Assembly: GCA_045592125.1 (NCBI GenBank)
Contig: JAZNUE010000029.1
Location: 1-56,891, forward strand
Origin: HGM04593 sp045592125
GTDB taxonomy: Bacteria; Bacteroidota; Bacteroidia; Bacteroidales; Bacteroidaceae
Length of the DNA: 56,891 nucleotides
Reading direction: 5' to 3'
This document shows, one piece after another, positions 1 to 7,158 of this stretch (position 1 is its first letter; each line of letters begins with the position of its first letter). The notes beneath the pieces were generated by a model. That model did no database searches and was not told where the DNA came from. It worked only from the letters and a program-made list of their open reading frames with translations. Both the position numbers and the translations under genes were made by a program.

Positions 1-121
1 GACAAAACATAAGTTTTGTTATCGGCGAGTTCATTAGCGGTTGGTCGCACGAGGCATGGGTGAAACTCATGCCGTGCGGGCCGCGAAAGGATGAACGAGC
101 CAATGACTCTACAAATATAGA
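1..121 (+). repeat. Structured ~120-bp repeat, copy 1 (reaches the window edge)
   Basis: This stretch matches the reverse complement of 36831-36955 without gaps over the ~80-nt core. Shared blocks are TTATCGGCGAGTT, GTCGC, ATGCC, CGAGCCAATGACT and CAAATATAGAATG. In this orientation it folds into three nested stems: 37-40 with 81-84, 46-50 with 74-78, and 54-61 with 65-72 closed by a GAA loop. Seven pairs differ from copy 2 by compensating changes on both sides. A separate A/T hairpin (2-8 with 13-19) lies at the left end. The element may begin before the window. No coding potential is seen. It may be a structured RNA or a MITE-like element; the family was not recognised. Confidence 0.8.
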
Positions 122-129
122 ATGACAAA

Positions 130-378
130 TACACGTGTTGCGGTACTCTGTTTCTGTACTCAGTTCTCTGTTCTCTGTTATCTAAACATCGCTTGTCATG
201 TTGAGCAAAGCGAAACATCTCAGCCATGCACCCATTAGATTCTTGACTTTGCCCCTGCGGCTTAATGCTGCGCAAAGCTTGAGATTCTTCGCTACGCTCA
301 GAATGACAAATACGCGTGTTCGGTACTCTGTTATCTGTACTCCGTTCTCTGTACTCTAAACAGCGCCTGTCATGTTGA
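130..378. repeat. Two direct copies of a composite intergenic repeat
   Basis: A unit starting TACRCGTGTT, followed by CTCTGTTATCTGTACTC-like runs and then TGTCATGTTGA, occurs at 130-221 and again at 311-378. A third copy is at 23611-23702. Between the two copies here, 193-219 and 284-309 form inverted arms: TTGTCATGTTGAGC against GCTCAGAATGACAA. No gene is visible in 1-557. The whole leader of the window looks like accumulated repeat modules. Confidence 0.7.
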
Positions 379-479
379 ACAGTAATGGGAAAACGAGTTC
401 TCACATTCGCTACGCATGCGGCAACCACTCCATGCTCTTTTGTTCTTCTGTCCTTCTGTCTAATAATATTTACACCAAG

Positions 480-511
480 AAAAAAGACACCAATCCTGGA
501 TGGTGTCTTTT
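480..511 (-). terminator. Rho-independent terminator of the 160-aa gene
   Basis: Read on the minus strand, AAAAGACACCA pairs with TGGTGTCTTTT around an 8-nt loop and continues into a run of six T. It lies about 45 nt downstream of the stop codon at 558. Confidence 0.8.
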
Positions 512-557
512 CAAGGGTGCGCGTTAACTGCTAGTCAAGGCTTATCGCCGCTCCGTA

Positions 558-1040
558 TCAGCAATATGCCTTGCCGCTCAACGGCAGCATGTGCGCTGCG
601 TAGCTGAGAAACTCAACTGTTATGCTGTCCCACACTGGCTTGCCGCCTTTCAAAGGCACGCTGGCATAAAGCGCATGCGAAGCGGGAGTCAAAGGGAGCG
701 TAACATACCCATCGTCATCGGGAATGGAGGCAACCGACTCAATATAGCCTTGCTTGTCAATGATATAGCCGCACACAACCTTGCCTCCGTTGCCCTTGCC
801 GCGAAAACGGATTGCGCCGAAATGTCCCGTGAACGGTGAGAGCGCAACACGATAGCCTCCAAAACCGCGGCAAAGCGCGCCATACTCCTCTTGTATAGCG
901 GGATAGGGTGTAATGCTTGTTACATGCAACGCGCATGACCTGCTAAGACAATGTAGCAGCGCATTGCCACGGCTGTTGCCATTATCGCCGCTATGCGCCG
1001 CTTTCTGCAAATGTAGAATTCCTGCTTTTCTCTGTTTCAT
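558..1040 (-). CDS. Hypothetical 160-aa protein, own transcription unit
   Basis: I do not recognise the family. The case that it is a gene comes from its signals. A TATCTTTG box lies on the minus strand at 1069-1076, about 30 nt before the ATG at 1038-1040, and a strong terminator follows the stop. The C-terminal half looks like folded protein, with alternating hydrophobic and Gly/Asp turns (GYIIDKQGYIES, DDDGYVTLPLT). The N-terminal 40 residues are Ser/His/Arg-rich and less convincing. There is no signal peptide, membrane segment or lipobox. Six Cys are scattered through it. It is divergent from the sigma factor gene, so the two share a short control region of about 90 bp. It could be a small cytoplasmic protein or the remnant of a longer one. 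Confidence 0.55.
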   Translation of the reverse strand: MKQRKAGILHLQKAAHSGDNGNSRGNALLHCLSRSCALHVTSITPYPAIQEEYGALCRGFGGYRVALSPFTGHFGAIRFRGKGNGGKVVCGYIIDKQGYIESVASIPDDDGYVTLPLTPASHALYASVPLKGGKPVWDSITVEFLSYAAHMLPLSGKAYC

Positions 1041-1068
1041 GACTGTTTATAACTTGGAATGGTTTGCC

Positions 1069-1076
1069 CAAAGATA
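1069..1076 (-). promoter_or_regulatory. Promoter -7 box for the 160-aa gene
   Basis: TATCTTTG on the minus strand fits the Bacteroidetes TAnnTTTG element. A CTTG lies 21 nt upstream as a weak -33 box. Confidence 0.6.
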
Positions 1077-1131
1077 CAATCCAGGAATAGGGGTTTGCAA
1101 GTTTTTTAGCCATTACCACAAACGGGAATTC

Positions 1132-1623
1132 ATGATGACAGACATTGAAAAGGAACTAGTGGCGGCGACAGCCGAGCTGCTTGTATATGCCAAGCACTTG
1201 ACAAAGGACAGGTTCAGGGCCGAGGACCTTCTGCAGGAAACAAGCATGAGGGTACTCATACAGCGCGACAAGTACAGGGAAGACAGGTGCTTCTGTGGAT
1301 GGGCAAAGAGGATAATGCTCAACTCGTTCATTAACAGCGCCAACAGGGAGAGGATTATGGAAACTGTGGATGACTGCTGTGTATTTGGGCGTGACAACCC
1401 GTGCCTGCACACAAGGAACGACATTGCAAGCGCCACTGCTGACATATACAAGGCGGTAGACCGCCTGCCGGAGAATAGCAGCAGCATAATAAGGCTGCTG
1501 ATTGACGGTCACAAGTATGACGAGATTGCAATGATACTTAAAATACCGCTGGGAACAGTAAAGAGCAGGATATACTTCTCGAGGGAAAGGCTGAGGAAAG
1601 AACTTAAGGACTATTTTGAGTAG
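1132..1623 (+). CDS. ECF-type RNA polymerase sigma factor
   Basis: At 163 residues this is the size of a minimal extracytoplasmic-function sigma-70 factor. Region 2 covers about residues 5-75, with RAEDLLQET followed by FCGWAKRIMLN, which is the usual core-binding and -10 recognition helix pattern. Region 4 covers about 105-160, with LPENSSSIIRLL and the helix-turn-helix ending GTVKSRIYFSRERL. The reading frame stays open upstream to 913, but that part lies across the divergent promoter, so I start at the first ATG of the Met-Met pair at 1132; 1135 is equally possible. No anti-sigma factor or SusC/D pair follows, so the regulon is not evident from context. Confidence 0.9.
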   Translation: MMTDIEKELVAATAELLVYAKHLTKDRFRAEDLLQETSMRVLIQRDKYREDRCFCGWAKRIMLNSFINSANRERIMETVDDCCVFGRDNPCLHTRNDIASATADIYKAVDRLPENSSSIIRLLIDGHKYDEIAMILKIPLGTVKSRIYFSRERLRKELKDYFE

Positions 1624-1736
1624 CAGGGAACAGTTCCTGACAGAGTTCTAGCAGCTTTTGCAGCTTATGAGGATATTTTATGGGCAGTGAACGAAAAGAA
1701 ACCGTCCAAGAGCGGCTGTTTCTCGGCATTTTGCCG

Positions 1737-1744
1737 TAAATTTG
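1737..1744 (+). promoter_or_regulatory. Promoter -7 box that decides the next start codon
   Basis: TAAATTTG fits TAnnTTTG. Transcription should begin near 1751, after the ATG at 1746, so that ATG cannot be used and the ATG at 1776 becomes the likely start. Confidence 0.6.
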
Positions 1745-1775
1745 CATGCTAAAGAACTTCACCCGCAATTACAGT

Positions 1776-2879
1776 ATGCATAAAACAGCCGAGAATTCAG
1801 ATAAAGGCGTGCTGCCTCTCTTTGTCTCGCTCCTGAGGTGTGCGATAGGGAATGCTGCAGAACTTCCGTCCGCTCCAACTCCCCAGCAATGGGAGCAGCT
1901 CTATGCCCTCGCCTGCAAGCAGGCGCTGCAAGGGATTGCCTTTCCTGGCATTGAGCGGCTGCCACAGCACCAGCGCCCGCACTCGGCGCTAATACTCAAA
2001 TGGTACAGGACAGTCCTTGCCATCAAGGCCAAGAACAACGAGCTCACGAAGAATGCCATTCTTGTATCGGAGCGTTTCCTTAGCGAAGGTTTCCCAAACT
2101 GTGTCCTAAAGGGACAGGGTGTCGCGCAGTACTACCCCGACCCATCCTTGCGCGTGGCAGGAGACATTGACCTGTGGCTGCAGGGAGGCTGCAGCCGTGT
2201 GCTTGCCTATGTGAAGAGGTTTGTCCCCGACTGCTATCCCACGTATCACCACGTAGACTTCCCGGTGCTCAAAGGTGTAGATATTGAACTGCATTACCGT
2301 CCTTCGTGGATGTACAGCCCGCTGCATAACGCAAGACTGCAGGAATATTTTGCCTTTAGGGAGCGATATGAGTTCTCGCGCACTGTCTCTACATCGCAAG
2401 GAGAACTGCATGCGCCCTCTACTGCGTTTAACCTGGTATACCTGCCCATTCATATTTACCGCCACCTGTTTGACGAAGGAATAGGGCTGCGCCAGATTCT
2501 TGACTATTATTACGTTCTCACAAATTCTGTAGCCGAGGACAGGCATGAGTGCGTTGCACTGCTCAGGAGCATTGGCATGGCACGTTTCATGCGTGCCCTC
2601 ATGTATGTGCTAAAGCAGATGTTTGACGTTCCTGAGGAGTATATGGTTTTCCCGCCAGCCGAGAAGGACGGACGTTTCCTTCTTAATGAGATAATTGAGG
2701 CCGGGAACTTTGGCAAGTCGGATTCAAGATATGCACAGTCGCGACGCGGGTTCAACATGCAGCACTTCAAGAACCAGTTCAAGAGGTCGGCAGCCTTTTT
2801 CTGCTATTACCCCTCTGAAGTAATATGGAACCCTTTCTTCAAGCTGTGGCACAGTTTATGGCGCAAGAGGGCGCGATAG
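1776..2879 (+). CDS. Nucleotidyltransferase-like protein (NTP_transf_5 type)
   Basis: This 367-residue protein has the pattern of the uncharacterised nucleotidyltransferase family often found near polysaccharide genes. VLKGQGVAQYY precedes RVAGDIDLWL, where the D-x-D pair would hold metal as in other polymerase-beta-fold transferases. The following VDFPVLKGVDIELHYRPSW is also typical. There is no signal peptide or membrane segment, so it should be cytoplasmic. The start is placed at 1776 because the promoter box at 1737-1744 leaves no leader for the ATG at 1746. The gene stands alone between the sigma factor and rpmE2. The substrate is unknown. Confidence 0.75.
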   Translation: MHKTAENSDKGVLPLFVSLLRCAIGNAAELPSAPTPQQWEQLYALACKQALQGIAFPGIERLPQHQRPHSALILKWYRTVLAIKAKNNELTKNAILVSERFLSEGFPNCVLKGQGVAQYYPDPSLRVAGDIDLWLQGGCSRVLAYVKRFVPDCYPTYHHVDFPVLKGVDIELHYRPSWMYSPLHNARLQEYFAFRERYEFSRTVSTSQGELHAPSTAFNLVYLPIHIYRHLFDEGIGLRQILDYYYVLTNSVAEDRHECVALLRSIGMARFMRALMYVLKQMFDVPEEYMVFPPAEKDGRFLLNEIIEAGNFGKSDSRYAQSRRGFNMQHFKNQFKRSAAFFCYYPSEVIWNPFFKLWHSLWRKRAR

Positions 2880-3128
2880 AATGACAGCATTATTATGCAA
2901 GGGCTGCAAGGCACACGGTTCTTGCCCTTTTGTTCTTGCGGGCGCACGACCGAGTTGTTGCCCATCATGCAGCCTCTGGCTATAGGCGTGCTAGAGCTTA
3001 TATCACGAATAGCGGGCCTGCGCAACCGCAGAAAAGAAGGAAACAGCGAGGCACACGGTTCCTGGTGAAACATTTCTTATGAAAATCCTTATAAATTCAG
3101 CCAGTTTCATAAAATAAGAGGCAAACAT
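2880..3128. other. Non-coding stretch before the L31 promoter
   Basis: No credible reading frame is visible. A weak hairpin (2901-2927, GGG..CAAG with CTTG.CCC, then TTTT) may end the upstream gene. The phrase GCACACGGTTC occurs twice (near 2912 and 3052). Nothing else is recognisable. Confidence 0.4.
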
Positions 3129-3159
3129 TTTGCCATTATTAAAAGTTTTGCTACCTTTG
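3129..3159 (+). promoter_or_regulatory. Full Bacteroidetes promoter of the L31 gene
   Basis: TTTG at 3129-3132 and TACCTTTG at 3152-3159 are separated by 19 nt, the canonical spacing. The ~55-nt leader that follows is A-rich and has no Shine-Dalgarno site. Confidence 0.85.
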
Positions 3160-3224
3160 CACCCTGAAAAGCCATTACACTGCATTTGTTACCAGCAAAT
3201 AAAAAAAATTAAAACCAGACGATA

Positions 3225-3479
3225 ATGAAAAAAGATCTTCATCCAGCATCATATCGCCCTGTTGTCTTCAAGGACATGTCAAACGGCGATTGCTTCCTTT
3301 CACAGTCAACTTGCAACACAAAGGAGACTATTGAGTTCGAGGGCGAGACATACCCATTGGTAAAGCTTGAGATTTCTAACACATCTCACCCATTCTACAC
3401 AGGTAAGGCCAAGCTTGTCGATACTGCAGGCCGCGTTGACAAGTTCATGAGCCGTTACAGCAAGACTCTGAAGAAGTAA
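3225..3479 (+). CDS. rpmE2: 50S ribosomal protein L31 type B
   Basis: This 84-residue protein is L31 of the longer, zinc-independent B type. It starts MKKDLHPASYRPVVFKDM and has the family blocks EISNTSHPFYTGK and GRVDKFMSRY. It lacks the paired Cys motifs of the zinc-binding A type; the two Cys seen (GDC and STC) are not in CxxC form. It binds the 50S subunit near the central protuberance. It is a single-gene unit with a canonical promoter and a strong terminator 24 nt after the stop. Confidence 0.97.
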   Translation: MKKDLHPASYRPVVFKDMSNGDCFLSQSTCNTKETIEFEGETYPLVKLEISNTSHPFYTGKAKLVDTAGRVDKFMSRYSKTLKK

Positions 3480-3503
3480 GCAGGTAACACAAGAACAAAA
3501 GGA

Positions 3504-3530
3504 AGGTGTATGAAAATACACCTTTTTTTA
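3504..3530 (+). terminator. Terminator of rpmE2
   Basis: AGGTGTAT pairs with ATACACCT around a GAAA loop, followed by seven T. Confidence 0.9.
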
Positions 3531-3590
3531 TTCTCTATGGTACAGCAACCGCGCAGACAAGCTACCTGAACAACAGCAAAACCCACGATA

Positions 3591-4484
3591 ATGATAAAGA
3601 AGCTTCTTCTTGCACTCCCCCTACTGCTGCTGGCCGCAGCCTGCGGAAATGACAACAGCACCAACGGGAATGGCGTCCCTGGCAACTGGAACGCCAACAC
3701 AGGCATGCACAGGCATGCGCAGCGCATTGAAGTGCCGGCACTTGACGAAGGCGAGCTGTTTGTAGCACACACTACTGCCGTAAACGGCAAGGAGAACGTT
3801 ACCTACAGCATCTCGCACAGTCCAGGGCGCAAGCACTGCAAGTGGGCAGCCTTTACTTTCGACCCCAGCAACAGGGCCATAAGATGGAAACGCGACAACT
3901 GGGACAGCACTGAATGGGGAGGAGACCCATTCCAGCCTAACCCGGACATGCCTGACAGCTATGTGATGACCAAGAGCGAGATTAACCATAACGGTTTTGT
4001 GCGCGGGCACATTGTTGCCTCGTATGACAGGGTATATTCCAAGGAGGCAAACGAGCAGACGTTCTACTACAGCAACATAAGCCCCATGTACAGCCGCTTC
4101 AACACTGGCGCATGGAACGACTGCGAGGGCCTTGTACAGGGATGGGGACGCAACAGTTCGTTCTGCGACACCTTATACATTGTAAAGGGCGGCACCATTA
4201 GGGAGGGAGAATACCGCACCATTGGCACCTGCCCCACCGTACCTGACTACTACTTTATGGCCCTGCTCTGCCTCAAGAATAACACATATAAGGCAATAGG
4301 CATGCTCTTCAAGCACGTAAACGGCAGCAGCCAGACCGAGACATGCTCTATTGACCACCTGGAGAGCCTTACAGGAATTGACTTCTTCTGCAACGTACCC
4401 GACGCAGTGGAAAAGGCTGTGGAAAGGGACTACCATGCCGAGCACTGGACCGGCCTGCGCAACTACAAGGAGATTAAGGAATAA
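3591..4484 (+). CDS. Secreted lipoprotein nuclease (NUC family)
   Basis: This is a 297-residue DNA/RNA non-specific endonuclease. Residues 1-17 form a lipoprotein signal ending LAAAC with Cys18, so it should be anchored in the envelope. The NUC core follows. RGH at 138-140 stands in the place of the DRGH motif that carries the catalytic His. YYSNISPM (159-166), the Asn in FNTG (171) and Trp/Glu at 175 and 179 match the Mg2+-binding and substrate side of the fold. The first Asp of DRGH is a Val here, a tolerated variation in some members. Likely uses are scavenging extracellular nucleic acid or loosening DNA in biofilm. Its promoter is not obvious. It is followed by capsule and lipoprotein genes on the same strand. 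Confidence 0.88.
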   Translation: MIKKLLLALPLLLLAAACGNDNSTNGNGVPGNWNANTGMHRHAQRIEVPALDEGELFVAHTTAVNGKENVTYSISHSPGRKHCKWAAFTFDPSNRAIRWKRDNWDSTEWGGDPFQPNPDMPDSYVMTKSEINHNGFVRGHIVASYDRVYSKEANEQTFYYSNISPMYSRFNTGAWNDCEGLVQGWGRNSSFCDTLYIVKGGTIREGEYRTIGTCPTVPDYYFMALLCLKNNTYKAIGMLFKHVNGSSQTETCSIDHLESLTGIDFFCNVPDAVEKAVERDYHAEHWTGLRNYKEIKE

Positions 4485-4537
4485 AAGAGGAAAGAGGAAA
4501 GAGGAAAGAGCAAAGAGGAAAGAAGAAAGAAGAAAGC
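4485..4537 (+). repeat. Purine low-complexity repeat (GAGGAAA units)
   Basis: Tandem AGAGGAAAG, AGAGCAAAG and AGAAGAAAG units begin right at the nuclease stop codon. Related strings occur inside a coding region at 44490-44546 and, as the complement, in other intergenic regions. Confidence 0.75.
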
Positions 4538-4608
4538 TGCAGCTAAGCGGGCGGGCGGGAATGCTTACATTCACGCACATGGCGAGCGAAAAACGGTCCC
4601 GCGTACCT

Positions 4609-4663
4609 GTCATTTCGACACGAAGTGGAGACGTGTTGTTGAGGGCTTTGCCCGAAAAAATCT
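4609..4663 (+). repeat. TGTCATTTCGACACGAAG-type dispersed repeat
   Basis: The stretch begins TGTCATTTCGACACGAAG and ends AAAAAATCTCAAAATC. It is the same family as 16899-16929 and 55606-55640. Repeats of this shape are common between Bacteroidetes genes. Confidence 0.6.
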
Positions 4664-4698
4664 CAAAATCAGGAACAGAGAAAAGTAACAGACAAGAT

Positions 4699-6186
4699 AT
4701 GGATAAAAGCAAATTACTCTTGGTTATAGCTGCTTTGATGGCAGCTGGCGGCATTAGCGCCGGCACTCTCGGGTATAACCGTTCAATATCCACGAGGTAC
4801 GAGGCCGGTGCCGTATATGGCAGCGGCGACTATGCTCCAATGTGGCACTTTGCCAACAGGCAGGGAATGGGCAGCCACAGGAACAGCTGGGCATATGCAC
4901 GCGTTGCTGTAGATGGGCGCAACGCGTTCAGCAGCAGCGGCATTGCCCTTGACTGGGGTGCCGATATTGTGGGCGGTTACAGCCTTACATCCCCAGTATT
5001 CGTGCAGCAGGCCTATCTTGACTTCTCATGGAAGAGGATGAGGATATCACTTGGGCAGAAGGAGCGCTGGGGCTATATACAGAACCCGCGCCTGAGCAGC
5101 GGAGCGCTGGTTGAGAGCGGCAACACACGCCCGATACCGCAAATACGCATTGAACTGCCCGAATACTGGGACATTCCTGGCACAAAAGGGTGGATGGGCA
5201 TTCGCGGACACCTTGCATACGGATGGTTCACCGACGAATATTGGCAGAAGGATTTTGTGAGACCGGACAAGGCACGCACAACAGGCGTACGCTACCACTC
5301 AAAGGCAGGCTCGGCGCGTTTTGGCAACGAGAGCAAGTTCCCATTGACCGCAGAGATGGGCCTTTGCATGGTTGCCCAGTTCGGCGGCAACACACATAAC
5401 CATCTGAACATGGAAGGCAAGCTGGTTGACAGCCCCACACGCCTGAAGGACTACCTGATGGCATTTATACCTGTAAAAGGGGACAGCCAGTACAGCGTTG
5501 CCGACCAGGTTAACATTGCCGGCAACATGCTGGGCAGCTGGTTCGGCACAATTACATGGAACGACAAGGCATGGAAACTGCGCCTAACTTATGAGCACGT
5601 GTTCGAGGACCACTCGCAGATGTTCTGGGAGTATGGCCTGTGGACCGAGCAGCTGGTGGGCCTTGAGCTGGAACTGAAGAGGTTCAGATGGATAAAGAAC
5701 GTAACACTGGAGTACTTTAACCTTAAAGACCAGTCGGGTCCGATATACCATGACACGAACAGCCTTATCCCCGACCAGGTGAGCTGCGTAGACAACAACT
5801 ACTGGCACCACACATACAACGGCTGGTTCAACTACGGCATGATGATTGGAACCCCGTTTACTACATCGCCCGTTTACAACACCGACGGGACCCTAGGCAT
5901 ATACAACAACCGCACTGAGGCATTCCATTTTGGCATAGAGGGTTCTCCGCTTGATTGGATGGACTATAGATTACTGCTTTCAAGGAGCAACAATTGGGGC
6001 ACATACAGCAGGCCGTTCACCGAGGTCAAGCACTGCACATCGGGGCTCGTGGAACTGACATTCCGCCCCGACATCAAGAAAAGATGGAGCATTACAGCGT
6101 CCTTTGCATTTGACAGGGGCAGTCTCTACGGCAACAACTATGGCGGCATGATTACAGTAGCACGCCGCGACCTATTCTCATACTGA
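4699..6186 (+). CDS. Wzi-family capsule assembly / outer-membrane barrel protein
   Basis: This 495-residue protein begins with a Sec signal peptide (about residues 1-22) and continues as alternating aromatic beta strands ending in VARRDLFSY, with a terminal aromatic residue as in outer-membrane barrels. The early YAPMWHFANRQGMGS and the DYRLLLSRSNNWGTY block fit the Caps_assemb_Wzi family, whose founding member binds capsule polysaccharide at the cell surface. The frame is open back to 4351, but that part overlaps the nuclease gene and the repeats, so the ATG at 4699 with its clear signal peptide is chosen. It sits between a nuclease and a small lipoprotein. No capsule synthesis cluster adjoins it. 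Confidence 0.85.
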   Translation: MDKSKLLLVIAALMAAGGISAGTLGYNRSISTRYEAGAVYGSGDYAPMWHFANRQGMGSHRNSWAYARVAVDGRNAFSSSGIALDWGADIVGGYSLTSPVFVQQAYLDFSWKRMRISLGQKERWGYIQNPRLSSGALVESGNTRPIPQIRIELPEYWDIPGTKGWMGIRGHLAYGWFTDEYWQKDFVRPDKARTTGVRYHSKAGSARFGNESKFPLTAEMGLCMVAQFGGNTHNHLNMEGKLVDSPTRLKDYLMAFIPVKGDSQYSVADQVNIAGNMLGSWFGTITWNDKAWKLRLTYEHVFEDHSQMFWEYGLWTEQLVGLELELKRFRWIKNVTLEYFNLKDQSGPIYHDTNSLIPDQVSCVDNNYWHHTYNGWFNYGMMIGTPFTTSPVYNTDGTLGIYNNRTEAFHFGIEGSPLDWMDYRLLLSRSNNWGTYSRPFTEVKHCTSGLVELTFRPDIKKRWSITASFAFDRGSLYGNNYGGMITVARRDLFSY

Positions 6187-6200
6187 AAACGAGGCGATAT

Positions 6201-6575
6201 ATGAAAAAGATACTCTTTATTATAATAGCGGCGGCAATGCTCGCGTCGTGCCAGAAGGCCGACCACAACGGCGACCTTGGAGGGTTCTGGAAACTGCAGC
6301 AGATTGAGCTGGCAGAGAACGATTCTGTAATTAGCAAGAAAAAGGAGAGCCGCTTCTGGGCAATACAGCTGCAGCTCATACAGATTGGCAGCGGAAAAGG
6401 ACGTTTCCAGCATGTGGGAGACTCACTGTATGTGCAGATGATTACAGAAATTGAAGACCACAAGGAGTATGGGATTTTCCACCCTAAGGACGAAAGGCTA
6501 GGCGTAGTGCAGCTAGGCCGCAAGAGAATGGTACTGAGGTCAAAGGATGCCACGCTCACATTCAGCAAGTTCTAG
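6201..6575 (+). CDS. Small lipocalin-like lipoprotein
   Basis: This 124-residue protein has a lipoprotein signal (IIIAAAMLASC, Cys17). The mature part starts GDLGGFWKLQQIEL and is made of short beta strands. This resembles the DUF4488/lipocalin-like lipoproteins of Bacteroides, which form small barrels facing the periplasm or cell surface. The ligand is unknown. It begins 14 nt after the Wzi-like gene and is probably cotranscribed and functionally linked with it. The family assignment is by general look, not by a diagnostic motif. Confidence 0.7.
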   Translation: MKKILFIIIAAAMLASCQKADHNGDLGGFWKLQQIELAENDSVISKKKESRFWAIQLQLIQIGSGKGRFQHVGDSLYVQMITEIEDHKEYGIFHPKDERLGVVQLGRKRMVLRSKDATLTFSKF

Positions 6576-6592
6576 GATTGGACGGAATCGTC

Positions 6593-7105
6593 ATGACCAG
6601 CTACATCTCCGACATAGCGCACTACAATGAGGTGCTGGCGCGAGTGGCGAGCGTCAGGCATTCGCTTGCTATTGGTACGGCCGATATAAAGGACCTATAT
6701 GTGAAGGCCGGTGCGGAGCGTGAGCCGTTCCTTGCGGTGCTTGACCTACTCGTAAGGCGAGGTGTGGAGGTAAGGTTGCTGCACGCCAAGGAACCAGGGC
6801 CGAATTTCCGTGAGGATTTCGACAAGTATCCCGCTCTCATAAAGAAGCTGCAACGCAGGCTTTGTCCGAGAGTCCATTTCAAGATAATGATTTTCGATTG
6901 CGAGGTGGCATATATCGGTTCGGCAAACCTCACAGGTGCGGGTATTGGCATGAAGTCCGGAGGCAACCGTAATTTCGAGGCGGGAATCTTGACCGATGAT
7001 CTCGCATTGGTTGATGCTGCTGCTGACCACTTCAACGCAGTATGGTCGGGTGAGCATTGCAAGGCCTGCAAGCGCAAGGCCTACTGTGGCGACCGCATAA
7101 AATAA
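6593..7105 (+). CDS. Single-HKD phospholipase D-like protein with Cys triad
   Basis: This 170-residue protein carries one HKD motif: H95-F-K97 with D102 and the GSANLTG block at 109-115. Single-HKD members of the PLD superfamily act as dimers on phosphodiester bonds of lipids or DNA. There is no signal peptide, so it is probably cytoplasmic and more likely acts on nucleic acid. Three Cys at 156, 159 and 165 (C-x2-C-x5-C) close to the C-terminus look like part of a metal site. An in-frame TTG at 6578 exists, but the ATG at 6593 is preferred. The gene starts 17 nt after the lipocalin-like gene and converges with uvrA. Confidence 0.82.
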   Translation: MTSYISDIAHYNEVLARVASVRHSLAIGTADIKDLYVKAGAEREPFLAVLDLLVRRGVEVRLLHAKEPGPNFREDFDKYPALIKKLQRRLCPRVHFKIMIFDCEVAYIGSANLTGAGIGMKSGGNRNFEAGILTDDLALVDAAADHFNAVWSGEHCKACKRKAYCGDRIK

Positions 7106-7158
7106 GAGCCCGAAAAATGACAAGTCCGCTCTCTGTACTCTTTGCCTGCGGCACAGTA

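Noticed and set aside
130..378. CRISPR-like array from repeated units
   Set aside because: Units are irregular, of mixed length, with no constant spacers and no cas genes.
4351..4698. N-terminal extension of the Wzi-like protein
   Set aside because: It overlaps the nuclease gene and encodes the GAGGAAA repeat; the signal peptide begins at 4699.
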